A stretch of 64,000 nucleotides of DNA from Cumulibacter sp047975195 (GTDB taxonomy: Bacteria; Actinomycetota; Actinomycetes; Mycobacteriales; Antricoccaceae). Location: contig JBKEDB010000005.1 of the NCBI GenBank assembly GCA_047975195.1, positions 62,001 through 126,000 of the forward strand. Reading direction: 5' to 3'. Under the pieces are notes generated by a model. It did not search any database. It saw only the letters and a program-made list of their open reading frames with translations, and was not told the DNA's origin. Positions 43,651 through 52,523 of this stretch are shown here, piece by piece. The position numbers were made by a program, and so were the translations under genes. The number at the start of each line of letters is the position of its first letter. Position 1 is the first letter of the stretch.

Positions 43651-44412
43651 ATGGCCGATGTAACTGCCCTGCTTCGTTCTGCCGGATTCGCCGGGGATGG
43701 CGTCGAACTTCGTACCGTTGCAGGGAGGTCGGCGATGCGCGGCACCACCCTTGCCCAGTTGGTCGAGGACCCACAAGCACTCGCGGCCGCGGTCGATGCC
43801 TACGCCGACCTGCAGCAGGAACAGTTCGGTTCCACGGCCGCTCGGCATGTCGCAGCACTGTGGCTGCTGCAGGACGTCAGCTGGATTCACGCCGTACTCA
43901 GCGTGGGCCTCGTCAGCGCGCACGGCGTCAGCCTGCGCTGTAGCGACGACGGCCTGGCGATGGAACTGCCGCGCGATATGTTCTTCGGCGTCCAACTCGC
44001 TGAGGATGCCGTGATGACTACGGTTGCGACCAATGAGGCCGAGCGTGCGCTCGCGTACGCCGAGGGGCGGCGCCATCTCGCCGCGTTGCTCGCGCCGCTG
44101 CAGGAGCCGATGCAGGAGCATCTGCGCGCCGGGGCGCGAGCATTCTGGGCCTGCGTGACCGATATGGCGACCGGCGCAATATGCACCGGAGCGCGCGGCG
44201 ACGAGCACCGCATGGCCAGCACCGTCGCGAGTTTCGACGATGCCGGCACCGCGGCGATTTTCGAGGATGCCGGACCCCAACTACTGACCGGCGAGCAGCT
44301 TGTGCCGTCGCCTGCTGGCCCCATCCGGCGCCGACACGGGTGCTGCCTGCTCTACACGATCGAGGGAATGAGCCTCTGCTTCAGCTGCCCCCGGATTCGG
44401 GTCGCCAGTTGA
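43651..44412 (+). CDS. FhuF-like [2Fe-2S] ferric-siderophore reductase family protein
   Basis: 253 aa. The C-terminus carries a perfect C-C-x10-C-x2-C motif (Cys231, 232, 243, 246; HGCCLLYTIEGMSLCFSCPR), the unusual adjacent-Cys cluster site of FhuF. The N-terminal two-thirds is helical with LAQLVEDPQALAAAVDAYAD, and has no signal or membrane helix. Probably reduces ferric siderophores in the cytosol. CATGAT-CGGGGC-ATG upstream suggests a leaderless start inside the neighbour's start region. Confidence 0.83.
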   Translation: MADVTALLRSAGFAGDGVELRTVAGRSAMRGTTLAQLVEDPQALAAAVDAYADLQQEQFGSTAARHVAALWLLQDVSWIHAVLSVGLVSAHGVSLRCSDDGLAMELPRDMFFGVQLAEDAVMTTVATNEAERALAYAEGRRHLAALLAPLQEPMQEHLRAGARAFWACVTDMATGAICTGARGDEHRMASTVASFDDAGTAAIFEDAGPQLLTGEQLVPSPAGPIRRRHGCCLLYTIEGMSLCFSCPRIRVAS

Positions 44413-44483
44413 CTGGCGTGCGTTCATCGACCACCGCTACCATCCACCAACTCGCGTGATGCGCGAGGCTCGCCGACTCGTGG

Positions 44484-44510
44484 CTCGCTCCGGTCGACGA
44501 CCGGAGCGAG
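44484..44510. terminator. Hairpin between convergent FhuF-like and fad genes
   Basis: CTCGCTCCGGTC (44484-44495) and GACCGGAGCGAG (44499-44510) around a GAC loop; the stem can extend three more pairs past one mismatch. Symmetric, so it can serve both convergent genes. Confidence 0.7.
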
Positions 44511-44526
44511 GCACGAACGCACGAAG

Positions 44527-46650
44527 TTAGAAGGTGGTTTTACCGTCGGCGACGAGGCGTTCGATCAATGGGGCCGGCGTCCAGAAGTACTCGCCATGCA
44601 CCTCGCGAAGCTTCTTGATCTTCTCCAGCACCACGTCCAGCCCCTGCTGCGAGGCCCAATGCATCGGGCCACCGCGGTAGGCCGGAAAACCGTAACCGTT
44701 GGTGTAGATGACGTCGATGTCCGAGGCGCGCTGAGCGATGCCTTCATCGAGCAGCTTCGCACCCTCGTTCACCAATGCCAGCATTTCGCGTTCCACAATC
44801 TCTTCATCGGTAATCGCGCGCCGAGTGATACCGGCGTCGGCCGCACACTTCTCGATGATCTGCTCTACTTCTGGATCCGGGATCGGCTTGCGGCTGCCGG
44901 CTTCGTACTTGTAGAAACCCGCGCCGGTCTTCTGGCCGAGCCATCCGGCATCGACCACGATGTCGGCGACCTTCGAGAATCGAACTCCCGACGGCAGCAA
45001 CTCGCGCTGGCGCCGACGACCGGCGGCCGCCACGTCCAGACCCGCCAGGTCGCCCATCGCTATCGGCCCCATTGCCAGGCCGAAGGCCTGCAGCGCACCG
45101 TCCAACTGCTGCGGCGAAGCGCCTTCCTCGAGCAGGAAGTGTGCTTCGCGCACGTACGGCGACAACATCCGGTTGCCGATGAATCCGTCGCAGATACGCG
45201 CGAGAACGGCGATTTTGCCGACCTTCTGCGCGAGTTTCATCGAGGTAGCGATCACGTCATCGGCCGTCTTGTCGGCGCGCACGACCTCCAGGAGTTTCAT
45301 CACGTTGGCCGGGCTGAAGAAGTGCAGGCCGATGACGTCCTGTGGACGCGAGGTGACGGCCGCGATCTGATCGATGTCCAGTCGCGACGTGTTGGTCGCC
45401 AGGATCGCACCCGGCTTTGCGATCGCATCGAGCTTGGTGAACAGTTCCTTCTTGACCTCGAGGTCCTCGAACACGGCTTCAATGATCAGATCGGCGTCCT
45501 TAGCCGCCTCGAGCTCCAACGTCGGAGTGATCAAGCCGATTCGGGTAGCGACCTGCTCGGCGCTGAGGCGTCCCTTGGCGGCGGTCGCTTCATAGTTGCC
45601 CTTGATGATCGACATACCGCGCTCGAGCTGTTCGGTGCCCTGTTCAATCAACGTGACGGGAATGCCGGCATTGGCGAACACCATCGCTATACCGCCCCCC
45701 ATCGTGCCGGCGCCGATCACAGCGAGCGAGTTCACCGGCCGCAGCGCGGTCTCTTTCGACAGGCCGATTACCTTCGCCGCTTCCTTTTCCGCGAAGAACT
45801 GGTATTGCAGCGCAGCCGCTTCCGGGCTGGCCACCAACTCGCGGAATTCCCGCTGTTCGACCGCCATGCCATCGGCGAACGTCTTCGCGTTGATGGCGCC
45901 CTCGACGCAATTGATGATGGCGTGCTGTGCGCGTCCGTTCCGCGCGTTGGGACGGATCGCAGCATGCGCGGCGGCGAGATCGACACTGTCGGCATCCGGC
46001 ACCGGCTTATTGGCGACGACCGGCAGATCGCTGACACCGACGGCGTTCTGCAGCGCCCACGCCACGCCGGCCTCAATCGGGTCGCCGGTAAACGAGGCCT
46101 CGACGATACCGAGTTCAGCTCCGCGCTCACCGTTGACCGGAGCGGCAGTCAGCATCATGTCCATCGCCGGGACGGCACCAATCAGTCGCGGCAAGCGCTG
46201 CGTTCCCCCGCCGCCGGGCAACAGCCCCAGATTCGCCTCCGGCAGACCCAGGTTCGCGTTCTTCTCGGCGATCCGGAAATGGCAGCCGAGCGCGGTCTCC
46301 AGGCCACCGCCGAGAGCGAACCCATGAATCGCAGCGACAACGGCTTTCGGCGCGCTGGCAATGTAGTCGAACATGTCGTGGATGCTCGGACCTTCGCGTC
46401 CGGCCGCCGTGTTGAGCTGACGCAGGTCGGCGCCGCCGCAGAAACCTTTACCGGCCGGATCGCCGACGAGCACGATCGCCTGCACGTCCGGATCGTCCAT
46501 GCCCTTGCGGATTCCGGCGTCCATGCCGATACGCATGTGGTTGGACAGGCCGTTCACCGGCGGATTGGCAAGGACGACGACGGCGATACCGTCGACAAAC
46601 CCGTAGCGGACGGTCTCGGAAAGATCGATGTAACTAGCAGGCACGCTCAT
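44527..46650 (-). CDS. Enoyl-CoA hydratase / 3-hydroxyacyl-CoA dehydrogenase fusion
   Basis: 707 aa from ATG 46650 (AAGGGGG upstream). Fatty-acid beta-oxidation. The crotonase domain (1 to about 290) has FCGGADLRQL, GFALGGGLETALGCHFR and GLPEANLGLLPGGGGTQRL with both catalytic Glu. The NAD domain (about 305-490) has AVIGAGTMGGGIAMVFANAG and VIGLHFFSPANVMKLLEV with the catalytic His. Two dehydrogenase C-terminal domains follow. Size and order are those of FadJ or the peroxisomal bifunctional enzyme. No thiolase gene is adjacent. Confidence 0.93.
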   Translation of the reverse strand: MSVPASYIDLSETVRYGFVDGIAVVVLANPPVNGLSNHMRIGMDAGIRKGMDDPDVQAIVLVGDPAGKGFCGGADLRQLNTAAGREGPSIHDMFDYIASAPKAVVAAIHGFALGGGLETALGCHFRIAEKNANLGLPEANLGLLPGGGGTQRLPRLIGAVPAMDMMLTAAPVNGERGAELGIVEASFTGDPIEAGVAWALQNAVGVSDLPVVANKPVPDADSVDLAAAHAAIRPNARNGRAQHAIINCVEGAINAKTFADGMAVEQREFRELVASPEAAALQYQFFAEKEAAKVIGLSKETALRPVNSLAVIGAGTMGGGIAMVFANAGIPVTLIEQGTEQLERGMSIIKGNYEATAAKGRLSAEQVATRIGLITPTLELEAAKDADLIIEAVFEDLEVKKELFTKLDAIAKPGAILATNTSRLDIDQIAAVTSRPQDVIGLHFFSPANVMKLLEVVRADKTADDVIATSMKLAQKVGKIAVLARICDGFIGNRMLSPYVREAHFLLEEGASPQQLDGALQAFGLAMGPIAMGDLAGLDVAAAGRRRQRELLPSGVRFSKVADIVVDAGWLGQKTGAGFYKYEAGSRKPIPDPEVEQIIEKCAADAGITRRAITDEEIVEREMLALVNEGAKLLDEGIAQRASDIDVIYTNGYGFPAYRGGPMHWASQQGLDVVLEKIKKLREVHGEYFWTPAPLIERLVADGKTTF

Positions 46651-46742
46651 GCGCCAGCCCCCTTCGCGGCTCGACAAGGTGATCTGCCGCATTCTTGCAG
46701 AGTCTGCTGACTGACGTCCGAATCGGCCGTCCACGAGGCAGC

Positions 46743-47588
46743 TCAGCGCTGACGGGTGGCGCGTACAAATCGTGGCCGGCCGGCCATATCGCGTAGCGGC
46801 GTAATCACGTCGTACCGGCCGCTGGCGGCGAACAACTCGACGACTGCGTCTTGGTGCGATGCATCGTGCTCCAGTACTGTCACGCCGCCCGGACGCAACA
46901 GGTCCGCGATCCGCACTACGAGCGGGCGGATCAGGTCAAGTCCATCGACACCGGCGAACACTGCCTCGCGGGGATCGTGCCGAACCTCCTCGTCGACACC
47001 GGTCGACGCCGGCACGTACGGCGGATTGCAGGTCACCAGATCCGCGGTACCCGGCGTCAGTTCGGCCCGCAACACGTCATCATGCACGAGCTGCACCTGC
47101 GGAGCGAACTCCTTGACGTTGCGGCGCAGCCAAGCGAAGGCATCAGCTGACCGTTCGAGGGCGACGACCCGCGCAGTCGGGCGAGTTACGGCGAGCGCGA
47201 TCGCGATCGCTCCGGTACCCGCACAAAGGTCGATAACGGTCGGCTCGGCAATTCGCTCCGTTGCCGCCAGCGCATTCTCAACGAGCAGTTCGGTCTCCGG
47301 GCGCGGAATGAACCCTCCCGGACCGACGCGTAGTTCCAGCCCGTAGAAACCCGCTGTTCCCGTCAGGTGCTGCAGCGGTTCGCGAGCGCCGCGACGTGCG
47401 ATCAGATCGGTATATCGCGATGCCTGGCGCGCATCCACCGCCGGCGCCAGCGGCAACATCCCGCGCGGGCATCCCAGCACGTAGGCCAGTAGTTCGGTCG
47501 CGTCGTGCTCGGCCGCGGCTATGCCCGCCGCGCGCAACGCCGTAATTCCCGCTGAACGCACCCGATGCACCGGGCCCGCGGTGATCAC
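46743..47588 (-). CDS. prmC: Release-factor glutamine methyltransferase
   Basis: 281 aa; GTG start one base inside the prfA stop. Methylates the Gln of the GGQ loop in RF1/RF2 using SAM. DLCAGTGAIAIALA is the SAM loop and LVTCNPPYVP the NPPY catalytic motif; the N-terminal helical domain includes LLAYVLGCPRGML. Adjacent to its substrate gene prfA. Confidence 0.94.
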   Translation of the reverse strand: MITAGPVHRVRSAGITALRAAGIAAAEHDATELLAYVLGCPRGMLPLAPAVDARQASRYTDLIARRGAREPLQHLTGTAGFYGLELRVGPGGFIPRPETELLVENALAATERIAEPTVIDLCAGTGAIAIALAVTRPTARVVALERSADAFAWLRRNVKEFAPQVQLVHDDVLRAELTPGTADLVTCNPPYVPASTGVDEEVRHDPREAVFAGVDGLDLIRPLVVRIADLLRPGGVTVLEHDASHQDAVVELFAASGRYDVITPLRDMAGRPRFVRATRQR

Positions 47589-48673
47589 TACTGCGCGGCG
47601 CCCTTCAGTAATTCGGCGGTCTCCATCTCGATCAATGAATCGACGACGGGATCCAGATCGCCGTCCAGCACCACGTCAAGGTTGTACGCCTTGAAACCGC
47701 TGCGGTGATCGGAGATGCGGTTCTCGGGGAAGTTATAGGTACGCACCCGCTCGGAGCGGTCGACGGTACGAACCTGGTTCTTGCGCATGTCCGAGGCTTC
47801 GGCGTTCGCCTTTTCCTGAGCGTCCGCCAGTAGCCGGGCGCGCAGGATACGCATCGCGGATTCCTTGTTCTGCAGCTGCGACTTCTCGTTCTGACATGAC
47901 ACCACGATCCCGGTGGGCTCGTGCGTAATCCGTACTGCGGAGTCGGTGGTGTTCACGCTCTGACCACCAGGTCCGGAGGAACGGTAGACGTCGATGCGCA
48001 GGTCGTTCTGGTTGATCTCGATGTCGACTTCTTCAGCTTCTGGGTACACCAGCACACCGGCGGCAGAAGTGTGGATACGTCCCTGAGATTCGGTAACCGG
48101 AACCCGCTGCACGCGGTGTACGCCGCCTTCATGCTTCAGTCGCTGCCAGATACCCGCACCATCTTCGGCCTGACCGCGCATTTTGATCGCGATCGAGACG
48201 TCCTTGTATCCGCCGAGGTCGGACAGGGTCGAGTCGATCATCTCGAACTTCCAGCGGTTACGTTCGGCGTACCGCTGATACATCCGCAACAGATCACCGG
48301 CGAACAGCGCTGATTCTTCACCGCCCTCACCCGCCTTGATCTCCATGATGATGTCCTTGTCATCGTTGGGATCACGCGGCAACAGCATGGTGCGCAGTTT
48401 CTGTTCTTGCTCAGCGATCGACTCCGCGAGAGCGGATGCTTCTTCGGCGAACGCCGCATCCTCCTCAGCCAGTTCGCGCGCTGCGGTGAGATCCTCGCGG
48501 GTCTGCTCCAATTGTTGCGCCGCGGCGACGATCGGGCCCAACTGCGCGAAGCGCTTACCGAGTTCGCGGGCCTTGACCTGGTCAGAATGCACTGTCGGGT
48601 CCGACAGTTGCTCCTGGACGTCGGCGTGCTCGGCGATCAGTCCGCTGAGAGTGTCGAGGCCTTCTGCGCTCAT
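47588..48673 (-). CDS. prfA: Peptide chain release factor 1
   Basis: 361 aa; AAAGGAC upstream. Reads UAA and UAG. The GGQ loop YRSSGPGGQSVNTTDSAVR triggers peptidyl-tRNA hydrolysis and its Gln is the PrmC target. The anticodon-like region has RVPVTESQGRIHTSAAGV. Normal length, followed directly by prmC. Confidence 0.97.
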   Translation of the reverse strand: MSAEGLDTLSGLIAEHADVQEQLSDPTVHSDQVKARELGKRFAQLGPIVAAAQQLEQTREDLTAARELAEEDAAFAEEASALAESIAEQEQKLRTMLLPRDPNDDKDIIMEIKAGEGGEESALFAGDLLRMYQRYAERNRWKFEMIDSTLSDLGGYKDVSIAIKMRGQAEDGAGIWQRLKHEGGVHRVQRVPVTESQGRIHTSAAGVLVYPEAEEVDIEINQNDLRIDVYRSSGPGGQSVNTTDSAVRITHEPTGIVVSCQNEKSQLQNKESAMRILRARLLADAQEKANAEASDMRKNQVRTVDRSERVRTYNFPENRISDHRSGFKAYNLDVVLDGDLDPVVDSLIEMETAELLKGAAQ

Positions 48674-48720
48674 GATCAGTCCTTTGGGGTGAGGTGGCGA
48701 GGGTGGGTGCTCAATGACAA

Positions 48721-48759
48721 ACGACGCCCGATGGGGACCGCAGTCCCACCGGGCGTCGT
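48721..48759 (-). terminator. Hairpin after rpmE
   Basis: ACGACGCCCG (48721-48730) pairs with CGGGCGTCGT (48750-48759), with further pairing of TGGG/CCCA inside past a mismatch. Located between rpmE and prfA. Confidence 0.65.
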
Positions 48760-48769
48760 CATCAAAAAG

Positions 48770-49000
48770 CTAAGCGCCAGCCTTGGCTCCACGCTCGCGC
48801 TTGCCGAACCGCTTCTCGAAGCGGGCCACGCGGCCACCGGAGTCGAGGATCTTCTGCTTGCCCGTGTAGAACGGGTGGCAGTTGGAGCACACTTCAGCGG
48901 TGATGGAGCCGCTGGTGACGGTGCTACGGGTGGTGAACGAGTTGCCGCACGAGCAGGTGACCTGCGTCTCGACGTACTCGGGGTGAATATCCTTGCGCAC
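48770..49000 (-). CDS. rpmE: Ribosomal protein L31 (zinc-containing form)
   Basis: 76 aa; GTG start. Cys ligands CSCG and CSNCHPFYTGKQK mark the C+ zinc form, which is replaced by a C-minus paralogue under zinc starvation in many actinobacteria. A -10-like CATACT with TGG before it (49075-49080, minus strand) gives a possible promoter about 75 bp upstream. Confidence 0.96.
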   Translation of the reverse strand: MRKDIHPEYVETQVTCSCGNSFTTRSTVTSGSITAEVCSNCHPFYTGKQKILDSGGRVARFEKRFGKRERGAKAGA

Positions 49001-49134
49001 GATGTCTACTTTCTGCTGTGGTCGCCGGGTCGCCGCATAGCGACGTGAACCGGTACCGATGTGAGAACTGATCTAGTATGCCAGATCCCTTGCGTCGGCA
49101 GAACGCTCAAGGGATGTGATCTATTCCGAGCGGA

Positions 49135-51267
49135 TCAGTCGTCCTCCGCGCCCGGGGTGTTCTTGGCGATCTGCATGAGGAATTCCGCGTTGTTCTGCGT
49201 CTTCTTCATCCGCGAGATCAGCAAGTCGATCGCTTCGATCGGGTCCAGGGCGTGCAGTACCCGTCGCAGCTTGATGATGATCGCGAGTTCCTCACGCGAA
49301 AGCAGGATCTCTTCCTTGCGGGTACCCGAAGCGTCAACGTCTACGGCCGGGAATACCCGCTTGTCGGCGATCTTGCGATCAAGCTTGAGTTCGGCATTAC
49401 CGGTGCCCTTGAACTCTTCGTAGATCACGCTGTCCATCATCGAGCCGGTCTCGACCAGGGCGGTCGCGATAATGGTCAGCGAACCGCCGTTCTCGATATT
49501 GCGCGCGGCGCCCAGGAACCGTTTGGGCGGGTACAGCGCGGTCGAGTCAACACCACCGGAGAGGATGCGTCCGCTGGTCGGCGCCGCCAGGTTGTAGGCG
49601 CGGCCCAGGCGGGTGATCGAGTCCAGCAGGACCACGACATCGTGACCGAGTTCGACCAGACGCTTCGCGCGTTCGATCGAGAGTTCGGCGACCGTGGTGT
49701 GATCTGTCGGCGGACGGTCGAAGGTCGAGGCGATGACCTCGCCCTTTACCGAGCGCTGCATGTCGGTGACCTCTTCGGGACGTTCGTCGACCAGGACGAC
49801 CATGAGGTGGCACTCAGGGTTATTCGTCGTGATCGCGTTCGCGATCGCCTGCAACACCGAGGTCTTACCGGCCTTCGGCGGCGAGGCGATGAGCGCGCGC
49901 TGCCCCTTACCGATCGGCATTACCAAATCGATAATTCGAGTGGTCAAGATATTGGGCTGGGTTTCCAGACGCAGCCGCTTCTGCGGGTACAGCGGGGTGA
50001 GCTTGGTGAATTCGGGGCGCGACTTCGCCGCCTCGACGTCCAACCCGTTGACGGTGTCCAGGCGAACGAGCGCGTTGTACTTCTCACGCCGCTCCCCCTC
50101 GCGTGGTGCCTTCACTGCGCCCGTGATCGCATCACCGCGCCGCAGCGAGTAACGACGCACCTGCGACAGCGACACGTACACGTCGTTCGCACCGGTCAGG
50201 TAACCGGAGGTACGCACGAACGCGTAGTTGTCCAGTACGTCGAGGATTCCCGCGATCGGCACGAGGACGTCATCCTCGTTGATCTGCGGTTCGTCGTACC
50301 GATCGTTGCCGCGATTGCGCCCGCCACGGTTGTTGCCGTTATTGTCGCGGAACCGATCGCGCCCGCGCCGACGACGACGCCCGCGGCCACCGCCGTTGTC
50401 GTCATCATCATCGAACCGGTCGTTATTGCGGTTATTGCGCTGGTTGCGCTGGTTGTCGTTGCGCTGGTTGTCGTTATCGCGGTTGTTCGATCCACGATCG
50501 TTATTGCGATTGTTGCGCTGGTTGTCGTCGCGGCCACCGCTCTCACGCTGGTCATCGTTTCCGCCGCGCTGAGCATCGTTGCGCTGGCCATCATTGCGGT
50601 TGTCACCGCGGTCGTTACCATTGCGCTGATTGTCACTGCGGTTGTTGTCACCGCGATTGTTGTCACCGCGGTTGTTGCGCTGACGATTGTCGTTGCGACC
50701 CGCCGAGTCGCCTTGGCGCTCGGACGACGAGTCGCCGTCCGAGGACGCCCCGGCGCCGCTCGGCTCCCGCTCGGACCGGGTGGTCTCTAGCGGTAACGTC
50801 TCGGCCTGCGCCTGCTCGCGCCGACGCGATCCAACGCGGTCTGTGGCTGTCTCAGACGTCACAGGAGTATCCGACGACGGCTTGGCGCTGGCGTCGGACT
50901 TCGCCGATGAGTGGCTAGAGTCAGCCGTCGCGGCCGGCTGATTCTGCGCAGCGGGTTCGCTGCTCGTCGCGGCCACGTCGGCGGCGGGTGCGTCGGTCTT
51001 CGCCGACTTCGCGGGCGCCGCCTTCTTCCGAGGCGACGAAGACTTCGCTGCCGCAGCAGCGGGAGCGTCGGAACCCTGACGCTCCTTGATGGCGGCGATC
51101 AAGTCGCCTTTGCGCATCTTGCTGGTCCCGGAGATGCCCAGCCCAGCAGCGACCTGCTGCAATTCGGCCAGGACCATGCCCGATAGGCCAGTGCCACGCC
51201 GCGCGCGCTTGGCCGGCGCAGCCGACTCAGTTGCGACAGCATCCACCTGATCAGTGGTGTCAGTCAA
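49135..51267 (-). CDS. rho: Transcription termination factor Rho with large disordered insert
   Basis: 710 aa against about 420 in E. coli. TTG start with GAAGGAT six bases upstream. An N-terminal SAP-like Rho_N helix bundle (about 28-62) is followed by an Ala/Ser linker (65-185), then about 140 residues (185-325) almost only Asn, Arg, Asp, Gly and Gln, with RGDNN-type repeats and an RGRRRRRGR patch. The RNA-binding cold-shock domain (335-400; VRTSGYLTGANDVYVSLSQ) and ATPase core (SPPKAGKTSVLQ, LVDERPEEVTDM) are intact. The insert is probably an RNA-binding, possibly phase-separating region. Confidence 0.95.
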   Translation of the reverse strand: MTDTTDQVDAVATESAAPAKRARRGTGLSGMVLAELQQVAAGLGISGTSKMRKGDLIAAIKERQGSDAPAAAAAKSSSPRKKAAPAKSAKTDAPAADVAATSSEPAAQNQPAATADSSHSSAKSDASAKPSSDTPVTSETATDRVGSRRREQAQAETLPLETTRSEREPSGAGASSDGDSSSERQGDSAGRNDNRQRNNRGDNNRGDNNRSDNQRNGNDRGDNRNDGQRNDAQRGGNDDQRESGGRDDNQRNNRNNDRGSNNRDNDNQRNDNQRNQRNNRNNDRFDDDDDNGGGRGRRRRRGRDRFRDNNGNNRGGRNRGNDRYDEPQINEDDVLVPIAGILDVLDNYAFVRTSGYLTGANDVYVSLSQVRRYSLRRGDAITGAVKAPREGERREKYNALVRLDTVNGLDVEAAKSRPEFTKLTPLYPQKRLRLETQPNILTTRIIDLVMPIGKGQRALIASPPKAGKTSVLQAIANAITTNNPECHLMVVLVDERPEEVTDMQRSVKGEVIASTFDRPPTDHTTVAELSIERAKRLVELGHDVVVLLDSITRLGRAYNLAAPTSGRILSGGVDSTALYPPKRFLGAARNIENGGSLTIIATALVETGSMMDSVIYEEFKGTGNAELKLDRKIADKRVFPAVDVDASGTRKEEILLSREELAIIIKLRRVLHALDPIEAIDLLISRMKKTQNNAEFLMQIAKNTPGAEDD

Positions 51268-51554
51268 TGGGGATCCTTCCCAGGATGGTCTTCGCTGCTC
51301 ATCGCAACGAATGGACCAGTTTGGCTACCGCGAACACGTCGCTCGCGGATGCAGTGTCAGACCGTTTGCGTGGAATCGTGCGAGGACCGATGGTCACAGG
51401 CTGGCACGTGCGTGTACTAGCGCTGCCTTTGCTCGCACTGTCTTTACGGGCCGAAGTTGCACATGCAGCGAGGCAAACAAAGAACTCCGCGGCTTTTCAC
51501 TTCGATACCGCTATGCGTCGGCCCACGTCGGGTGCCGAACGACTGACATTTCTA

Positions 51555-51583
51555 AGGGTAGACGGCACATAATCCGCAAGCAA
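51555..51583 (-). promoter_or_regulatory. Promoter of rho
   Basis: Minus strand: -35 TTGCTT (51578-51583), 17-bp spacer, -10 TACCCT (51555-51560). This predicts a start near 51548 and a leader of about 280 nt before the rho TTG. No ORF is evident in 51268-51618. A long leader suits autoregulated termination, as known for rho in other bacteria. Confidence 0.6.
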
Positions 51584-51618
51584 GTACAGCGCCCACACGA
51601 ATCGTGTGTGTCGTCACC

Positions 51619-52521
51619 CTAAATCAACCGAGCGCCGCGCAAATCAATTCCCGCGTCGACCAGCTCGAAGTGCACCGGCGACGCTGCTACAGCCGCAGCG
51701 AGCCGCTGCGACACGTCCTCGGTGGTGAACATGACCACCGCCGGACCCGCCCCGGAGATGGCCGCGGCGACACCTTGGTCGCGCAGTCTCAGCATCAGGT
51801 CATAGCTGTCTTGATACGCCGCCGCTCGGAACCCCTGATGCAGGTAGTCCGCGGTAGCCGGCAACAGCAGCGACGGGTCGGCGGTAAAGGCGTGAATGCA
51901 CAACGCCGCGCGTGCGCTGTTGCGGACGGCGTCGCGGTGCGAAACGGCCTCCGGGATCAGTCCGCGGGCCACGGAGGTTGACAACACGGCGCCCGGGATC
52001 GCCAATATAGCGTGGATATCTGGATGAGGATCGAGGTGTGCGACCCCCCAGACGCCGTCGTCCTCCCAGGACACGTTCAACCCGCCGTTAAGACACGGGG
52101 CGACGTTATCGGGGTGCCCATCGATGTCGCTGCCGATCTGCAGCAGGTCCGCGGTGCTCACGTCGTATCCGGTTTCGGCGGCGTACGCCTTTCCCACGAA
52201 CAGACCCGCGACGATCGCGGACGCCGAGGATCCCAGGCCCTGCCCATGCGGGATTCGGTTCTCACAGGTGAGCCGCACCGCAGGGATGTCCCAACCCTGC
52301 ACTTCGAACAGGTCGCGCATCGTGCCGAGCACCATGTGCGTGCGATCGCGCGGCAGCGTATCGACACCGACACCCGTGACGATAATCTCGTCACCCTCGC
52401 CCGACGCCGGCTCAACGCTCACGGTGTCATGAATGTTCAGCGCGAGGCCCATGCAGTCGAACCCCGGACCGAGGTTGGCCGTAGTCGCAGGGATCTGCGC
52501 GGTGATCTTGCCTGCCACCAT
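51619..52521 (-). CDS. thrB: Homoserine kinase
   Basis: 300 aa from ATG 52521, two bases after the thrC stop. GHMP kinase: PATTANLGPGFDCMGLAL, the ATP loop RIPHGQGLGSSASAIVAG, and AISGAGPAVVMF. Phosphorylates homoserine for ThrC. Last gene of argS-lysA-hom-thrC-thrB. Confidence 0.95.
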   Translation of the reverse strand: MVAGKITAQIPATTANLGPGFDCMGLALNIHDTVSVEPASGEGDEIIVTGVGVDTLPRDRTHMVLGTMRDLFEVQGWDIPAVRLTCENRIPHGQGLGSSASAIVAGLFVGKAYAAETGYDVSTADLLQIGSDIDGHPDNVAPCLNGGLNVSWEDDGVWGVAHLDPHPDIHAILAIPGAVLSTSVARGLIPEAVSHRDAVRNSARAALCIHAFTADPSLLLPATADYLHQGFRAAAYQDSYDLMLRLRDQGVAAAISGAGPAVVMFTTEDVSQRLAAAVAASPVHFELVDAGIDLRGARLI

Positions 52522-52523
52522 CG

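Noticed and set aside
44596..46710. 704-aa plus-strand open frame opposite the fad fusion gene
   Set aside because: High-GC third-codon shadow of a well-conserved minus-strand gene; its translation is Arg/Asp/His-rich with no domain.
50290..50700. Short repeats in rho considered as a CRISPR array
   Set aside because: Repeats are 6-12 nt, irregular and in frame with Rho; no repeat-spacer structure.
49252..50790. 512-aa plus-strand frame with long Val/Ile-rich run opposite rho
   Set aside because: The hydrophobic run is the complement of the Asn/Arg/Asp repeats of Rho, not a membrane protein.
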